A model generated the notes under the pieces. It saw only the letters and a list, made by a program, of their open reading frames with translations, was not told the DNA's origin and made no database searches. A stretch of 64,000 bases of DNA. It comes from Micromonospora narathiwatensis. GTDB taxonomy: Bacteria; Actinomycetota; Actinomycetes; Mycobacteriales; Micromonosporaceae. The position numbers and the translations under genes are program-made. The DNA is taken from the NCBI RefSeq assembly GCF_900089605.1, contig NZ_LT594324.1, positions 6,076,001-6,140,000 of the forward strand, given 5' to 3'. Shown here piece after piece: positions 46,296-54,673 of the stretch (positions within the stretch are counted from its first letter, which is position 1; each line of letters opens with the position of its first letter).

Positions 46296-47252
46296 TCAGT
46301 CGCGCCAGTCCACAACAGCAGAGATCTTGCCGACAATGGTGCGCCAACCCAAACTTGCGGTCTGTGCCCCGATTTTCTTCAGTCGGCGTCGACCCAGGAA
46401 ACCGCCGATCCCGCCGTTGGTCGTCGCCCGCAGGGCCTCGTCCAGGTCGTCGAGGCTGGAGCCGGCGGAGAGCATGTCCAGTACGGCTGGTAGCCGCAGC
46501 CCGTACGCCACGTCACGGGCGATCTCGCCGGCCTCGATGAGGAGCGTGGCATCCCAGGCGTCGTGGCCGCCGCGGAGGTTCTCCACCACGAGGTCGAGCT
46601 CGTAGGTGTCCTCGTCCAGCGGCGCGATGTCGGCCGGCTCCACCCGTTCGGACAGTTCATTCCAACTGTCCAGTTGAGACAGGTCGTTGGGCGCACCGGA
46701 ACGGACGAAACTGACCAGGGACTCCGGGGTCTTGAACAGCAGCAGCCGGCCACGGTGGCTGAGGAAGATCGGGACCTCCTCGTCGCCGGCGTCGTCTGCC
46801 TCGTCCTCGTCCTCTTCGCCGTCCTCGTCCGCAGCCTCGTCGTCCTCGTCGGCGTCCGTGGCCTCGGCCCCGGCGCGCCGGCGTCCCTTCGGCCGCCCCT
46901 TCCCGGCCTCCTCGTCCTCCTCGGCGGAGAGCGCGGCGAACTCCTCGTCGAGGATCACCACCTCCTCGTCGTCCTCGGTCTCGACGACCTGGCGACGGGC
47001 GAGGAAGGGGTCCTCCTGGTCGCGTTCGGCAACGTCCGTCGGCGTCAGCTCCCGCGCCGGCCGGTACGCCCGGAGGGTGAAGCCGGTGCCGGCGGGCAGG
47101 GCGATCTCCACCGGGTCGATCCGCAGCTCATCCCAGAGCGTGCGGTCCGGGGCCGGGCGATCGGCCTCGACCTCGTCTTCGGCGGCCGACGCGGTGGTGT
47201 CGTCGAGCTCGGGCTCGTCGGCGTCGGGCCGTTGGGGCGACTGGCGGGCCAC
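46296..47252 (-). CDS. Highly acidic conserved protein, unknown function
   Basis: 318 residues. I do not recognise the family. The first half is disordered and acidic, with an Asp/Glu run around 125-165 interrupted by a basic KGRPKGRRRAG patch. The second half is folded: VPIFLSHRGRLLLFKTPESL (20 residues), SWNELSERVEPADI, AWDATLLIEAGEIARDVAYG (20 residues), and a basic GRRRLKKIG near the end. GTG 47252 has GGAGG at 5 nt and is chosen over ATG 47321, which lies on the -10 box. Same direction as the 789-residue gene, 63 bp away. Confidence 0.78.
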   Translation of the reverse strand: MARQSPQRPDADEPELDDTTASAAEDEVEADRPAPDRTLWDELRIDPVEIALPAGTGFTLRAYRPARELTPTDVAERDQEDPFLARRQVVETEDDEEVVILDEEFAALSAEEDEEAGKGRPKGRRRAGAEATDADEDDEAADEDGEEDEDEADDAGDEEVPIFLSHRGRLLLFKTPESLVSFVRSGAPNDLSQLDSWNELSERVEPADIAPLDEDTYELDLVVENLRGGHDAWDATLLIEAGEIARDVAYGLRLPAVLDMLSAGSSLDDLDEALRATTNGGIGGFLGRRRLKKIGAQTASLGWRTIVGKISAVVDWRD

Positions 47253-47321
47253 GCTGACCTCCGTGTGCTTCGGGTTGCCCACCCGGCGACGCCTCCGGCC
47301 GCCGAGTGACTCTGCGCACAT

Positions 47322-47327
47322 ACCCTA
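47322..47327 (-). promoter_or_regulatory. -10 element for the acidic-protein gene
   Basis: TAGGGT on the minus strand, giving a leader of about 60 nt to GTG 47252. It supports moving the start downstream of the ATG at 47321. No clear -35. Confidence 0.45.
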
Positions 47328-47383
47328 GTGGGCGACCCGGTGGGCCGGGAGTCCACCCCGGTGGCGTCCCGGCCAGCAGACAA

Positions 47384-47396
47384 GTAGCCTTGCTAC
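47384..47396. promoter_or_regulatory. Dyad and -10 element at the padR promoter
   Basis: GTAGC-CTT-GCTAC overlaps TAGCCT (47385-47390), a -10 box eight bases before the padR ATG. This placement suits autorepression of a leaderless gene. A near copy (GTAGCCTGCCTAC, 11 of 13 identical) lies upstream of cydA at 54618-54630. Confidence 0.5.
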
Positions 47397-47398
47397 GT

Positions 47399-47740
47399 AT
47401 GAAGGCGCAGGCGCTGCACGGACACCTGGACGCGCTGCTGCTGGCGGTGCTGGAGCAGGGCGCCCTGCACGGCTACGCGATCATCGAGGCGCTCCGGGCA
47501 CGCAGCGGGGGCAGCCTGGACCTGCCCACCGGCACCATCTACCCGGCACTGCGCCGCCTGGAGCGCGCCGGCTACGTGGCCAGCTCGTGGAGCACGGTCA
47601 ACGGTCGGGAACGACGCACCTACCAGCTCACCGAGGCCGGCGGCCGGGCGCTGGCCGGCGAGCGGGCCGGCTGGCGCGAGTTCAGCGCGACGGTGGGCCG
47701 CTTCCTCGGCGCCGACGAGCCGCCCGCCACGCCGGCCTGA
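47399..47740 (+). CDS. PadR-family transcriptional regulator
   Basis: 113 residues. Winged helix of PadR type: LEQGALHGYAIIEALRARSG (20 residues), LPTGTIYPALRRLERAGYV (19 residues), GRERRTYQLTEAGGRAL. Short class without a long dimerisation tail. ATG 47399 appears leaderless. It faces the permease-prefix gene convergently, its usual partner type. Confidence 0.9.
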   Translation: MKAQALHGHLDALLLAVLEQGALHGYAIIEALRARSGGSLDLPTGTIYPALRRLERAGYVASSWSTVNGRERRTYQLTEAGGRALAGERAGWREFSATVGRFLGADEPPATPA

Positions 47741-47780
47741 CCGCACCCGCCCGATCGGGCCGGGACCCGCCCCCGCCCCC

Positions 47781-47820
47781 GGGTCTGTCCGCATCCGCCC
47801 AGGTCTGCCCGCATCCGCCC
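47781..47820. repeat. Tandem pair of 20-bp repeats
   Basis: GGGTCTGTCCGCATCCGCCC (47781-47800) is followed directly by AGGTCTGCCCGCATCCGCCC (47801-47820), 18 of 20 identical. They are in the gap between convergent padR and the membrane gene, which has no clear hairpin terminator. Confidence 0.6.
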
Positions 47821-47846
47821 GCCGCAGGACTGCCCGGCGGGGACCG

Positions 47847-48518
47847 TCAGCAGGCGCTCAGCAACCAGCAGCGGGTCGCCCGGGCGAGCGCGAACCAGCC
47901 GGTGCCGACCAGCATCGCGCCGATGATCATCGGTGGCCAGGTCAGGGCCGCCTCCCAGAGGCCGACCGACCAGCCGAACAGGGCGGTGCCGGCGAGCGCA
48001 CCGCCCGCCAACCCGCCGGTCAGCCCGTAGCCCACCGCGCGGGCCAGCCGGTTGAGGCGGGACGACCCGTACCGGGCGGCCAGGAAACCGAGCAGCAGCC
48101 CGGCCACCGCCAGGCCGGCGACCAGCACCCAGATCCCGTTCAGCGAGGCGTGGAGCACCAGGTAGCCCGCCGGTGGCCGGGGTCCCTCGCTCCAGCTCGA
48201 TCCGCGCCAGGTCAGGTCGCCGCCGGCCATCAGCGCCACCGCCACCACCAGCGCCCGCAGCGCCAGCCCGCGCAGCGCGCCCGCCGCCAGCTCGGCCTGG
48301 TAGCCGGGGACCAGCTGGGTCGGGCTGCCGAACTCGGCCACCGCCCGCCGCTCGGCCTCCGCCGGCGACAGGCCACCCTCCCGGTACGCCTCGACGGCGT
48401 CCAGCAACGCGTGTCGCGCCTCGGTGAGCAGGTCGGCCTTGAGGCGGGCCGGGCCGCGTAACCGGCCGGCCAGCTCGCCCAGCCGCTGCTCCACGAGCAC
48501 GTCCTGGTAGCCCCGCAT
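47847..48518 (-). CDS. Permease-prefix domain membrane protein
   Basis: 223 residues. The N-terminal cytosolic segment LTEARHALLDAVEAYREGGL (20 residues) with AERRAVAEFGSP is the permease-prefix (DUF1700-like) pattern commonly paired with PadR regulators. About four membrane spans follow (83-100, 127-150, 165-190, 195-215). Unknown function. ATG 48518. Confidence 0.78.
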   Translation of the reverse strand: MRGYQDVLVEQRLGELAGRLRGPARLKADLLTEARHALLDAVEAYREGGLSPAEAERRAVAEFGSPTQLVPGYQAELAAGALRGLALRALVVAVALMAGGDLTWRGSSWSEGPRPPAGYLVLHASLNGIWVLVAGLAVAGLLLGFLAARYGSSRLNRLARAVGYGLTGGLAGGALAGTALFGWSVGLWEAALTWPPMIIGAMLVGTGWFALARATRCWLLSAC

Positions 48519-48575
48519 GCCACCACCCTGCCATCCGGCGGCGGTGGCCGCGTCCGGGGATTTCCCGGACCGCGC

Positions 48576-50630
48576 TCAGGGGGCGAGGGCCAGATAGCCG
48601 CGCTCGGCCGCCGCCTGGAGCAGCCACTGGTCGCGGTACCAGCCCGGCTGCGCCACCAGTTCGTCGTGCCGGCCGCGCTGCACCACTCGGCCGGCGTCGA
48701 GCACCACGATCTCGTCGAGCCCGGCCAGGCCGCTGAGCCGATGGCTGATCAGCAGGACGGAGTGACCGGTCGGGGTGGCGGCCAGCGCCGAGGCGAGCAC
48801 GGCGTCCGCGGCGGCCGGGTCGAGGCCCTCCATCGGCTCGTCCAGCACCAGTACGGCCGGGGCGGCCAGCAGCGCCCGGGCCAGCGCGAGGCGCTGCCGC
48901 TGGCCGCCGGAGAGCTGCCCGCCCTGCTCGCCGACCACGGTGTCCCAGCCGTCGGGCTGGGCGCGTACCCAGTCCAGCAGGCCGGCCGCCCGGGCGGCGG
49001 CGGTCAGCTCCTCCTCGTCGGCCCGCGGCCGGCCGAGCAGCAGGTTGTCCCGTACCGAGGCGTGGAAGACGTACGCCTCGGCGAGCAGGCCGCCGACCAT
49101 CCGGGGCAGTTCCTCGGCCGGGTACGCGGACACGTCCACCCCGTCGAGGGTGACCCGACCGGCATCGGGGCGTACCGCGCCGGTGAGCACGGCGGCCAGG
49201 GTGCTCTTGCCGGCGCCGCTCGGCCCGACCACGGCCACCCGGCGACCCGCGGGCAGGTCCAGGTCGACCCCGTCGAGGGCGGGTGCCGCCCCCTCCCGGT
49301 ACCGCACGGTCACCCCGGCGAACCGCAGGTCGTGCCCGGCGGTCGCCGGGGTGCCCCCGGGGCCGGGACCCGGGCCGGGAGCGGGTGTCGGCGCGGAAGC
49401 GGGCGACGGGCCCGGAGCGGAGGCCGGGGCGGGAGTGGACGGCGGGACGGGCGCGGTCAGGAGGGCGGCCACCCGGGCCAGGCCGGCCCGGAGCTGGGTG
49501 CGCTGCCGGGCGGCCCCGACGAGGGCGAGGGCGATCTCGACGGCGGCCAGGGTGCCGACGGCCAGGACGCCGACCAGCACCCCGCCGACACCCGCGCGCA
49601 GCGCCACCACGACCACGGCCGCGGCGGTCAGCCCGCTCACCAGTACCCCGGTCGCGTCGACCGCGAAGCCGGTCGCGGCGAGCCGGCGTTCCAGCCGGGC
49701 GAGCCGGCGGGCCCGCCCCTCGGCGGCGGTCAGCGCGGTGGCGGTGGCACCGAACGCGGCCAGGTCGGCGGCGCCGTGGGTCAGGTCGACCGCGTCCACG
49801 GCGAGCGCGCCGCGCAGCGGGGCCACCTCGTCGGCGGCACGCCGGGTGAGCGCGGTGGCCAGCGCGGGCAGCCCCACCCCGGCGACCAGCAGCCCGACGG
49901 CGAGCACCCCGGCCGCGGCCGGCGAGATCAGTGCGGCGCCCCCGACGGCGAGCAGGCTGACCAGCGCGGCGGCCGCCCCCGGGACGAGCACCCGGAGCAG
50001 CAGGTCCTGCACCGCCTCCACGTCGGAGACGAGCCGGCTCAGCGCGTCCCCGGTCCGCCGGGCGGCGGTGTCCCGCCGGGTGGTCAGGGTGGCGAAGACC
50101 CGGGCCCGGACGTCGGTGATCATGCGGAGCACCGCGTCGTGCCCGGCGAGTCGTTCGGTGTAGCGGAACACGCCCCGGCTGACGGCGAGGGCCCGGACCG
50201 CGACGATGGCGACGGTCAGCCGGTCCAGCGTCGGCCGCCCGGCGGCGGTCATCAGCAGCCAGGTGGCGGTGGCCATCAGGGCCAGCCCGGCGAACTCGGT
50301 GGCCGCGGCGAGCAGCCCGGCCCCCAGCAGCCGGCCCAGGTACGGTCGCGCCAGCCGCAGCACCGCCCGCTCGGCCCGCGCCCGGCGGTCGCGGGCGGCA
50401 CCGGCGCGCAGGCCGGTCGGGGCCAGCTCGGACGGGTTCGGCTCGGCGGCGGTCGGCGCGCCCGAGTCGCGGGCGGCCGGGCTCACCCCGTCCCGGGAGA
50501 CGCCCCCCGGCACGGCCCGCACCGGCTGGTCGGGGCGCCCCGGCACGACCTCGCCGCCGGAGACGACCTCCGGCTGCGCGGGCCGCCCGGGTGCCGGACC
50601 GTCCCCGGGCTGGTCGGAGCCTCGGCTCAT
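48576..50630 (-). CDS. cydC: Cytochrome bd assembly ABC exporter, CydC subunit
   Basis: 684 residues. With CydD it forms the heterodimeric thiol exporter needed for cytochrome bd assembly. A Pro/Gly-rich N-terminal extension of about 85 residues precedes the membrane domain (about 95-370), then a Pro/Ala-rich linker and the NBD: Walker A GPSGAGKST, signature LSGGQRQRLALARAL and Walker B VLVLDEP. ATG 50630 overlaps the cydD stop (ATGA). Confidence 0.92.
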   Translation of the reverse strand: MSRGSDQPGDGPAPGRPAQPEVVSGGEVVPGRPDQPVRAVPGGVSRDGVSPAARDSGAPTAAEPNPSELAPTGLRAGAARDRRARAERAVLRLARPYLGRLLGAGLLAAATEFAGLALMATATWLLMTAAGRPTLDRLTVAIVAVRALAVSRGVFRYTERLAGHDAVLRMITDVRARVFATLTTRRDTAARRTGDALSRLVSDVEAVQDLLLRVLVPGAAAALVSLLAVGGAALISPAAAGVLAVGLLVAGVGLPALATALTRRAADEVAPLRGALAVDAVDLTHGAADLAAFGATATALTAAEGRARRLARLERRLAATGFAVDATGVLVSGLTAAAVVVVALRAGVGGVLVGVLAVGTLAAVEIALALVGAARQRTQLRAGLARVAALLTAPVPPSTPAPASAPGPSPASAPTPAPGPGPGPGGTPATAGHDLRFAGVTVRYREGAAPALDGVDLDLPAGRRVAVVGPSGAGKSTLAAVLTGAVRPDAGRVTLDGVDVSAYPAEELPRMVGGLLAEAYVFHASVRDNLLLGRPRADEEELTAAARAAGLLDWVRAQPDGWDTVVGEQGGQLSGGQRQRLALARALLAAPAVLVLDEPMEGLDPAAADAVLASALAATPTGHSVLLISHRLSGLAGLDEIVVLDAGRVVQRGRHDELVAQPGWYRDQWLLQAAAERGYLALAP

Positions 50631-52306
50631 CCCGCCACCTTTCCCGCCGGCACCGGGCTCAGCTCGGTCACCCGGCCGTCCTCGACCCGCAGGATCCGGT
50701 CGGCGTCCTCCAGCAGCGCAGGCCGGTGCGCGACCAGCAGCGCGGTACGCCCGGCGACCAGCCGCCGGGTTGCCGCCAGCACGACCGCCTCGCTGGCGGT
50801 GTCCAGCCGGGCGGTCGGCTCGTCGAGGAGCACCAGCGGGGCGTCCCGGACGAACGCGCGGGCCAGCGCCACCCGCTGCCGCTGCCCGCTGGACAGGCCG
50901 TGCCCGCGCTCGCCGAGCGTGGTGGCCAGCCCGTCGGGCAGGGCGGCGACCACCTCGTCCAGCGCCGCGTCGGTGACCGCGCGGGCGAGCGCGGCGTCCG
51001 GGGTGTCGGGCGCGCCGAGGCGGATGTTGTCGGCCAGCGAGCCGGCGAAGAGGTGGGCTCGCTGCGGCACCCAGGCCACCTGGCGCCGCCAGGCGTCGAG
51101 GTCGACGTCGGCGAGGTCCACCCCGTCGACGGTGACCCGGCCGGCGGTCGGGGTGACGAACCCGAGCAGCAGGCCGAGCAGGGTGCTCTTGCCGGCGCCG
51201 CTGGGCCCGATGACGGCGACCCGCTCGCCGGGGCGGATGGTGAGGGTCACGTCCCGCAGCGCGGTGGTCCGCTCGTACTCGACGGTGACGCCCTCGAAAC
51301 GGATCTCGCCGGACCCGGCCGGGGCCGGCCGCCGCCCGCCGGTCGGCGCGGTGGGCGCCGGCCCGGCGGAGACGCTGAGCGCCTCGTCCAGCGCGGTCAG
51401 CCCCTCCATGCTGGCGTGGAACCGGCTCCCCGCCGCCCGCAGCGGCAGGTACGCCTCCGGCGTGAGCAGCAGCACCAGCAGTGCGGTGGAGAGGGTGATC
51501 CCGCCGCCGAGCAGCCGGATGCCCACCGGCACCGCGACCAGCGCCACCGAGAGGGTGGCGACCAGTTCGAGGACCAGCGCGGAGAGGAATGCGATCCGCA
51601 GCGTCTTCATGGTGGCCTGGCGGTGCCCGTCGGCCATCCGGCGTACCACGTCGACCTGGGCCCGGGCCCGGCCGAACGCGCGCAGCGTGGGCAGCCCGGC
51701 CACCATGTCGAGGAAGTGCCCGCCGAGCAGCGACAGCCGCCGCCACTGCCGCTCGGTGGCGGCCTGCGCCTGCCAGCCGAGCAGGGCGCCGAAGATCGGG
51801 ATGAGCGGGATGGTCAGCGCGATGATCACCGCCGAACTCCAGTCGGCGAGGACGATCCGGGCCAGCACGGCCAGCGGCACGGTCACGCTCAGCACGAGCT
51901 GCGGCAGGTAGCCGGTGAAGTAGGGGTCGAGCGCGTCCAGCCCGCGCCCGGCGAGGGTGGCGAGCTGCCCGGCCCGCTGGCCGGCCACCCAGGTGGGCCC
52001 GTGCCGGCCGACCGCGCCGAGCAGGTCGGCGCGGAGCGTGGCCTTCACCGTCGCCGCCGCCCGGGCCGCCACCGTGCCCTGCGCCCAGCTCACCAGCGCC
52101 CGGCCGGCGACCGCCGCCACGAAGCCGGCCAGCGCCGGCCGGTGCAGCCGCCCGTCGACCGCCGCCGCCAGCAGCGTGGCCAGCGCGGTGGCCTGCGCGA
52201 CCACCAGCAGCGCGGTCAACCCGCCCGACACCGCGAGCATGGCGAGGTCGCGCCGGGCCGCGGGGACCCGGCGCAGCAGCCGCGGGTCGAACGGACGGCG
52301 GTTCAC
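50627..52306 (-). CDS. cydD: Cytochrome bd assembly ABC exporter, CydD subunit
   Basis: 559 residues. Membrane domain about 20-320, then NBD: Walker A GPSGAGKST, Q-loop WVPQRAHLF, signature LSSGQRQRVALARAF, Walker B LVLLDEPTARL. I use GTG 52306, which overlaps the cydB stop in GTGA; upstream frames would run into cydB. Third gene of cydABDC. Confidence 0.93.
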   Translation of the reverse strand: MNRRPFDPRLLRRVPAARRDLAMLAVSGGLTALLVVAQATALATLLAAAVDGRLHRPALAGFVAAVAGRALVSWAQGTVAARAAATVKATLRADLLGAVGRHGPTWVAGQRAGQLATLAGRGLDALDPYFTGYLPQLVLSVTVPLAVLARIVLADWSSAVIIALTIPLIPIFGALLGWQAQAATERQWRRLSLLGGHFLDMVAGLPTLRAFGRARAQVDVVRRMADGHRQATMKTLRIAFLSALVLELVATLSVALVAVPVGIRLLGGGITLSTALLVLLLTPEAYLPLRAAGSRFHASMEGLTALDEALSVSAGPAPTAPTGGRRPAPAGSGEIRFEGVTVEYERTTALRDVTLTIRPGERVAVIGPSGAGKSTLLGLLLGFVTPTAGRVTVDGVDLADVDLDAWRRQVAWVPQRAHLFAGSLADNIRLGAPDTPDAALARAVTDAALDEVVAALPDGLATTLGERGHGLSSGQRQRVALARAFVRDAPLVLLDEPTARLDTASEAVVLAATRRLVAGRTALLVAHRPALLEDADRILRVEDGRVTELSPVPAGKVAG

Positions 52307-53310
52307 CAGTACACCGGTGCCCTGCCGTCGGTCCGTCCCCGGAACACCCACCAGCACATCGCCTGAAAGCCTAGTAGGGCCGGCAGCAGCGGCAGCACGA
52401 GCCAGCCGAGCAGGGACAGCGTGGGCCCGCTCGCCGCGGCGTCGGCGACGGTCAACGAGATGCCCGGGTCGCCGGTGGAGACCAGCACCCGGGGCCAGAG
52501 GGCGGCGCCGACCAGCACCACCGGCAGCGCCAGCGCGGCGCTGCTCGCCGCGAAGGACACCCCGGGTCGGCCCCGGCCGAGCGCCGCACGGGCCACCAGC
52601 AGCGCCGCGACCAGCGCCAACGGCAGGAGTACGGCGACCGCCGGCCGCGCCACGGCGGCGCGTACCCGATCGGAGAGCAGGCCCAGGACGGTGGCCGTGG
52701 CGACCGCGGCGAGCGCCGCCGGCACCAGGCCGCGGGCCAGCCGGGCGACCGGCGGTACGTCGGCGGCCGGCAGCCGGAGGGTGAGGAAGGTCGCACCGTG
52801 CACGGCGATCAGCGCCAGCATCGCGAGCGCGGTGGCGGCCACGAACGGGGTGAAGAGGTGGGCCACCCCGGCGACGTGCCCGTCGGATCGCAGCGGTACC
52901 CCTTGCAGCAGCCCGCCGAGCAGGGCACCCCAGCCGAGGGCGGCGAGCGCGCTGCCGGCCACCACCGTCCGGTCCCAGCCGGCGCGGGCCGACTCGGCGC
53001 GTGGCCGGCTGCGCAGTTGCACCCCGGCGGTCACCAGCACCACCCCGGTGACCGCGCCGAGCACGGCCGGGTAGAAGCCGGCGAGCAGTTCGCCCTCCAG
53101 CGTCGGGAAAGCGCCGAAAAGGATGCCGACGGCGGCCACCAGCCAGACCTCGTTGCCGAGGAAGAACGGCCCGACGGCGGTGAGTGCGGCGCGTCGGGCG
53201 GCCGGGGCCGCGCCGCGGGCGAGCAGCAGCCCGACACCGTAGTCGTAGCCGCCGAGGACGAGGTAGCCGGCGAAGAAGAGGCCGAGCAGGGCGTACCAGG
53301 CGAGTTCCAC
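52303..53310 (-). CDS. cydB: Cytochrome bd ubiquinol/menaquinol oxidase subunit II
   Basis: 335 residues, about nine membrane spans. The N-terminal pattern WYALLGLFFAGYLVLGGYDY (20 residues), then GPFFLGNEVWLVAAVG and the C-terminal FQAMCWWVFRGR. Heterodimer partner of CydA in the high-affinity terminal oxidase. ATG 53310 lies 10 bp after the cydA stop. Confidence 0.94.
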   Translation of the reverse strand: MELAWYALLGLFFAGYLVLGGYDYGVGLLLARGAAPAARRAALTAVGPFFLGNEVWLVAAVGILFGAFPTLEGELLAGFYPAVLGAVTGVVLVTAGVQLRSRPRAESARAGWDRTVVAGSALAALGWGALLGGLLQGVPLRSDGHVAGVAHLFTPFVAATALAMLALIAVHGATFLTLRLPAADVPPVARLARGLVPAALAAVATATVLGLLSDRVRAAVARPAVAVLLPLALVAALLVARAALGRGRPGVSFAASSAALALPVVLVGAALWPRVLVSTGDPGISLTVADAAASGPTLSLLGWLVLPLLPALLGFQAMCWWVFRGRTDGRAPVYW

Positions 53311-53320
53311 GGCGGGCTCC

Positions 53321-54568
53321 TCAGGCGAACACGGGGTCGGGGCGGTGGTCGGTGTCCGGCGCGGGCGGCCGGCCGAGGGCCGGGTCGTGTGCGCCCCGGG
53401 CGGCGTGCCGGGCCAGCAGCACCCAGTTGCCGACGGCGAGGGCGCCGAGCAGCAGGCTGAAGCCGATCAGCGAGGTGAGCATCAGGCCGGCGCCGACCGG
53501 TGAGACGGCCTGCCCGGTCGGCAGCAGCCCGTACGCGGCCCAGGGCTGGCGGCCGACCTCGCGGGCGATCCAGCCGAGGATCACCGCGACGAAGGGCAGC
53601 GGCAGGGCGAGCAGGACCAGCCAGAGCGGGAAGCGCAGCCGGATGATCCAGTCCCGCCAGAGCAGTGGCACCACCAGGATGCCGAAGAAGAGCGCCATTC
53701 CGATGAGGATCATGAAGCCGAGCCCGTCGTTGGACAGCGCCGGCGGGGCGTAGTCGCCCGGACCGAACCTCGTCGTCCACTCGGCGACCAGCGCGTCCCG
53801 GTCCGCACCCCCGCCGAACTTGGTGGGCTGGACCTGCCCGACCGAACCGAACTGGGCGAAGCCGAACCCGATCAGGAAGACCACCGCGACCGCGAAGGTG
53901 AGCAGCCCGAGCCGCAGCGACTTGCGGAAGAGCGCGAAGTCCGGGGTACGCCGGATCAGGTGCCAGGCGCTGACCGCCGCCATCAGCATCCCGCCGGTGA
54001 CCAGGCTCGCCGAGACCACGTGCCCGAACGCGAAGCCGAGGGTGGGGTTGGTGAGCAGCGCGCCGAAGTCGGTGAGGTGCGCCACGCCGTCGCGGAGTTC
54101 GTAGCCGACCGGGTGCTGGAGCCAGGAGTTGGCGACCATGATCCAGAACGCCGAGGCGTACGCGGTGAGCGCGACGCCCCAGAGCAGCGCGAGGTGGACG
54201 CCCCGACGCAGCCGGTGCCAACCGAAGATCCACATGCCGAGGAACGTGGACTCCAGGAAGAAGGCGACCAGCGTCTCGATGGCCAGTGGTGCGCCGAAGA
54301 CGTTGCCGACGTAGCGCGACAGGCCGCTCCAGTTCAGCCCGAACTGGAACTCCATCACGATTCCGGTGGCGATGCCGAGCACGTAGTTGATTACGTAGAG
54401 CTGGCCCCAGAACCGGGTCAGTCGCTCGTACACCGGTTTGCCGGTGACGAAGCCGGCGGTCTGCAACCCGACCAGCAGGGTGACCAGGCCGAGGGTGACC
54501 ACCACGAACAGGAAATGGATCGAGGTGGTGGTGGCGAACTGAAGGCGGGCGAGGAGCAGGGGGTCCAT
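53321..54568 (-). CDS. cydA: Cytochrome bd oxidase subunit I
   Basis: 415 residues from ATG 54568. Carries the hemes and quinol site: LLARLQFATTTSIHFLFVV (19 residues, with the conserved His), GIVMEFQFGLNWS, ETLVAFFLESTFLGMWIFGW (20 residues). A short Q-loop fits the actinobacterial/Bacillus type. ATG 54568 has GGGAG at 7 nt. ATG 54604 sits only four bases from the -10 box. No Rex-type operator was seen upstream. Confidence 0.94.
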   Translation of the reverse strand: MDPLLLARLQFATTTSIHFLFVVVTLGLVTLLVGLQTAGFVTGKPVYERLTRFWGQLYVINYVLGIATGIVMEFQFGLNWSGLSRYVGNVFGAPLAIETLVAFFLESTFLGMWIFGWHRLRRGVHLALLWGVALTAYASAFWIMVANSWLQHPVGYELRDGVAHLTDFGALLTNPTLGFAFGHVVSASLVTGGMLMAAVSAWHLIRRTPDFALFRKSLRLGLLTFAVAVVFLIGFGFAQFGSVGQVQPTKFGGGADRDALVAEWTTRFGPGDYAPPALSNDGLGFMILIGMALFFGILVVPLLWRDWIIRLRFPLWLVLLALPLPFVAVILGWIAREVGRQPWAAYGLLPTGQAVSPVGAGLMLTSLIGFSLLLGALAVGNWVLLARHAARGAHDPALGRPPAPDTDHRPDPVFA

Positions 54569-54608
54569 GCCGTTCTCCCACGGACGGGTTGACTCGCTTG
54601 TCATAGGG

Positions 54609-54614
54609 AGCCTA
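54609..54614 (-). promoter_or_regulatory. -10 element of the cyd operon
   Basis: TAGGCT on the minus strand, giving a leader of about 35 nt to ATG 54568. The padR-like dyad at 54618-54630 lies directly upstream. Confidence 0.45.
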
Positions 54615-54617
54615 CAC

Positions 54618-54630
54618 GTAGCCTGCCTAC
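54618..54630. promoter_or_regulatory. padR-like dyad upstream of cydA
   Basis: GTAGCCTGCCTAC matches GTAGCCTTGCTAC at the padR promoter in 11 of 13 positions. It sits in the -10/-35 spacer of the presumed cyd promoter, a typical repressor position. Confidence 0.4.
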
Positions 54631-54673
54631 CTATTGGCGCGCCACCATGGCGAGTCCGCGAACCAGGGGACGG

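Noticed and set aside
43371..46493. Very long open frame opposite the lipoprotein and conservon-tail genes
   Set aside because: It spans two opposing genes and a gap, has repetitive Gly/Arg/Ala composition and no motif or ribosome site.
54569..54673. Rex operator upstream of cydA
   Set aside because: No TGTGAAC...GTTCACA-type palindrome found in the gap.
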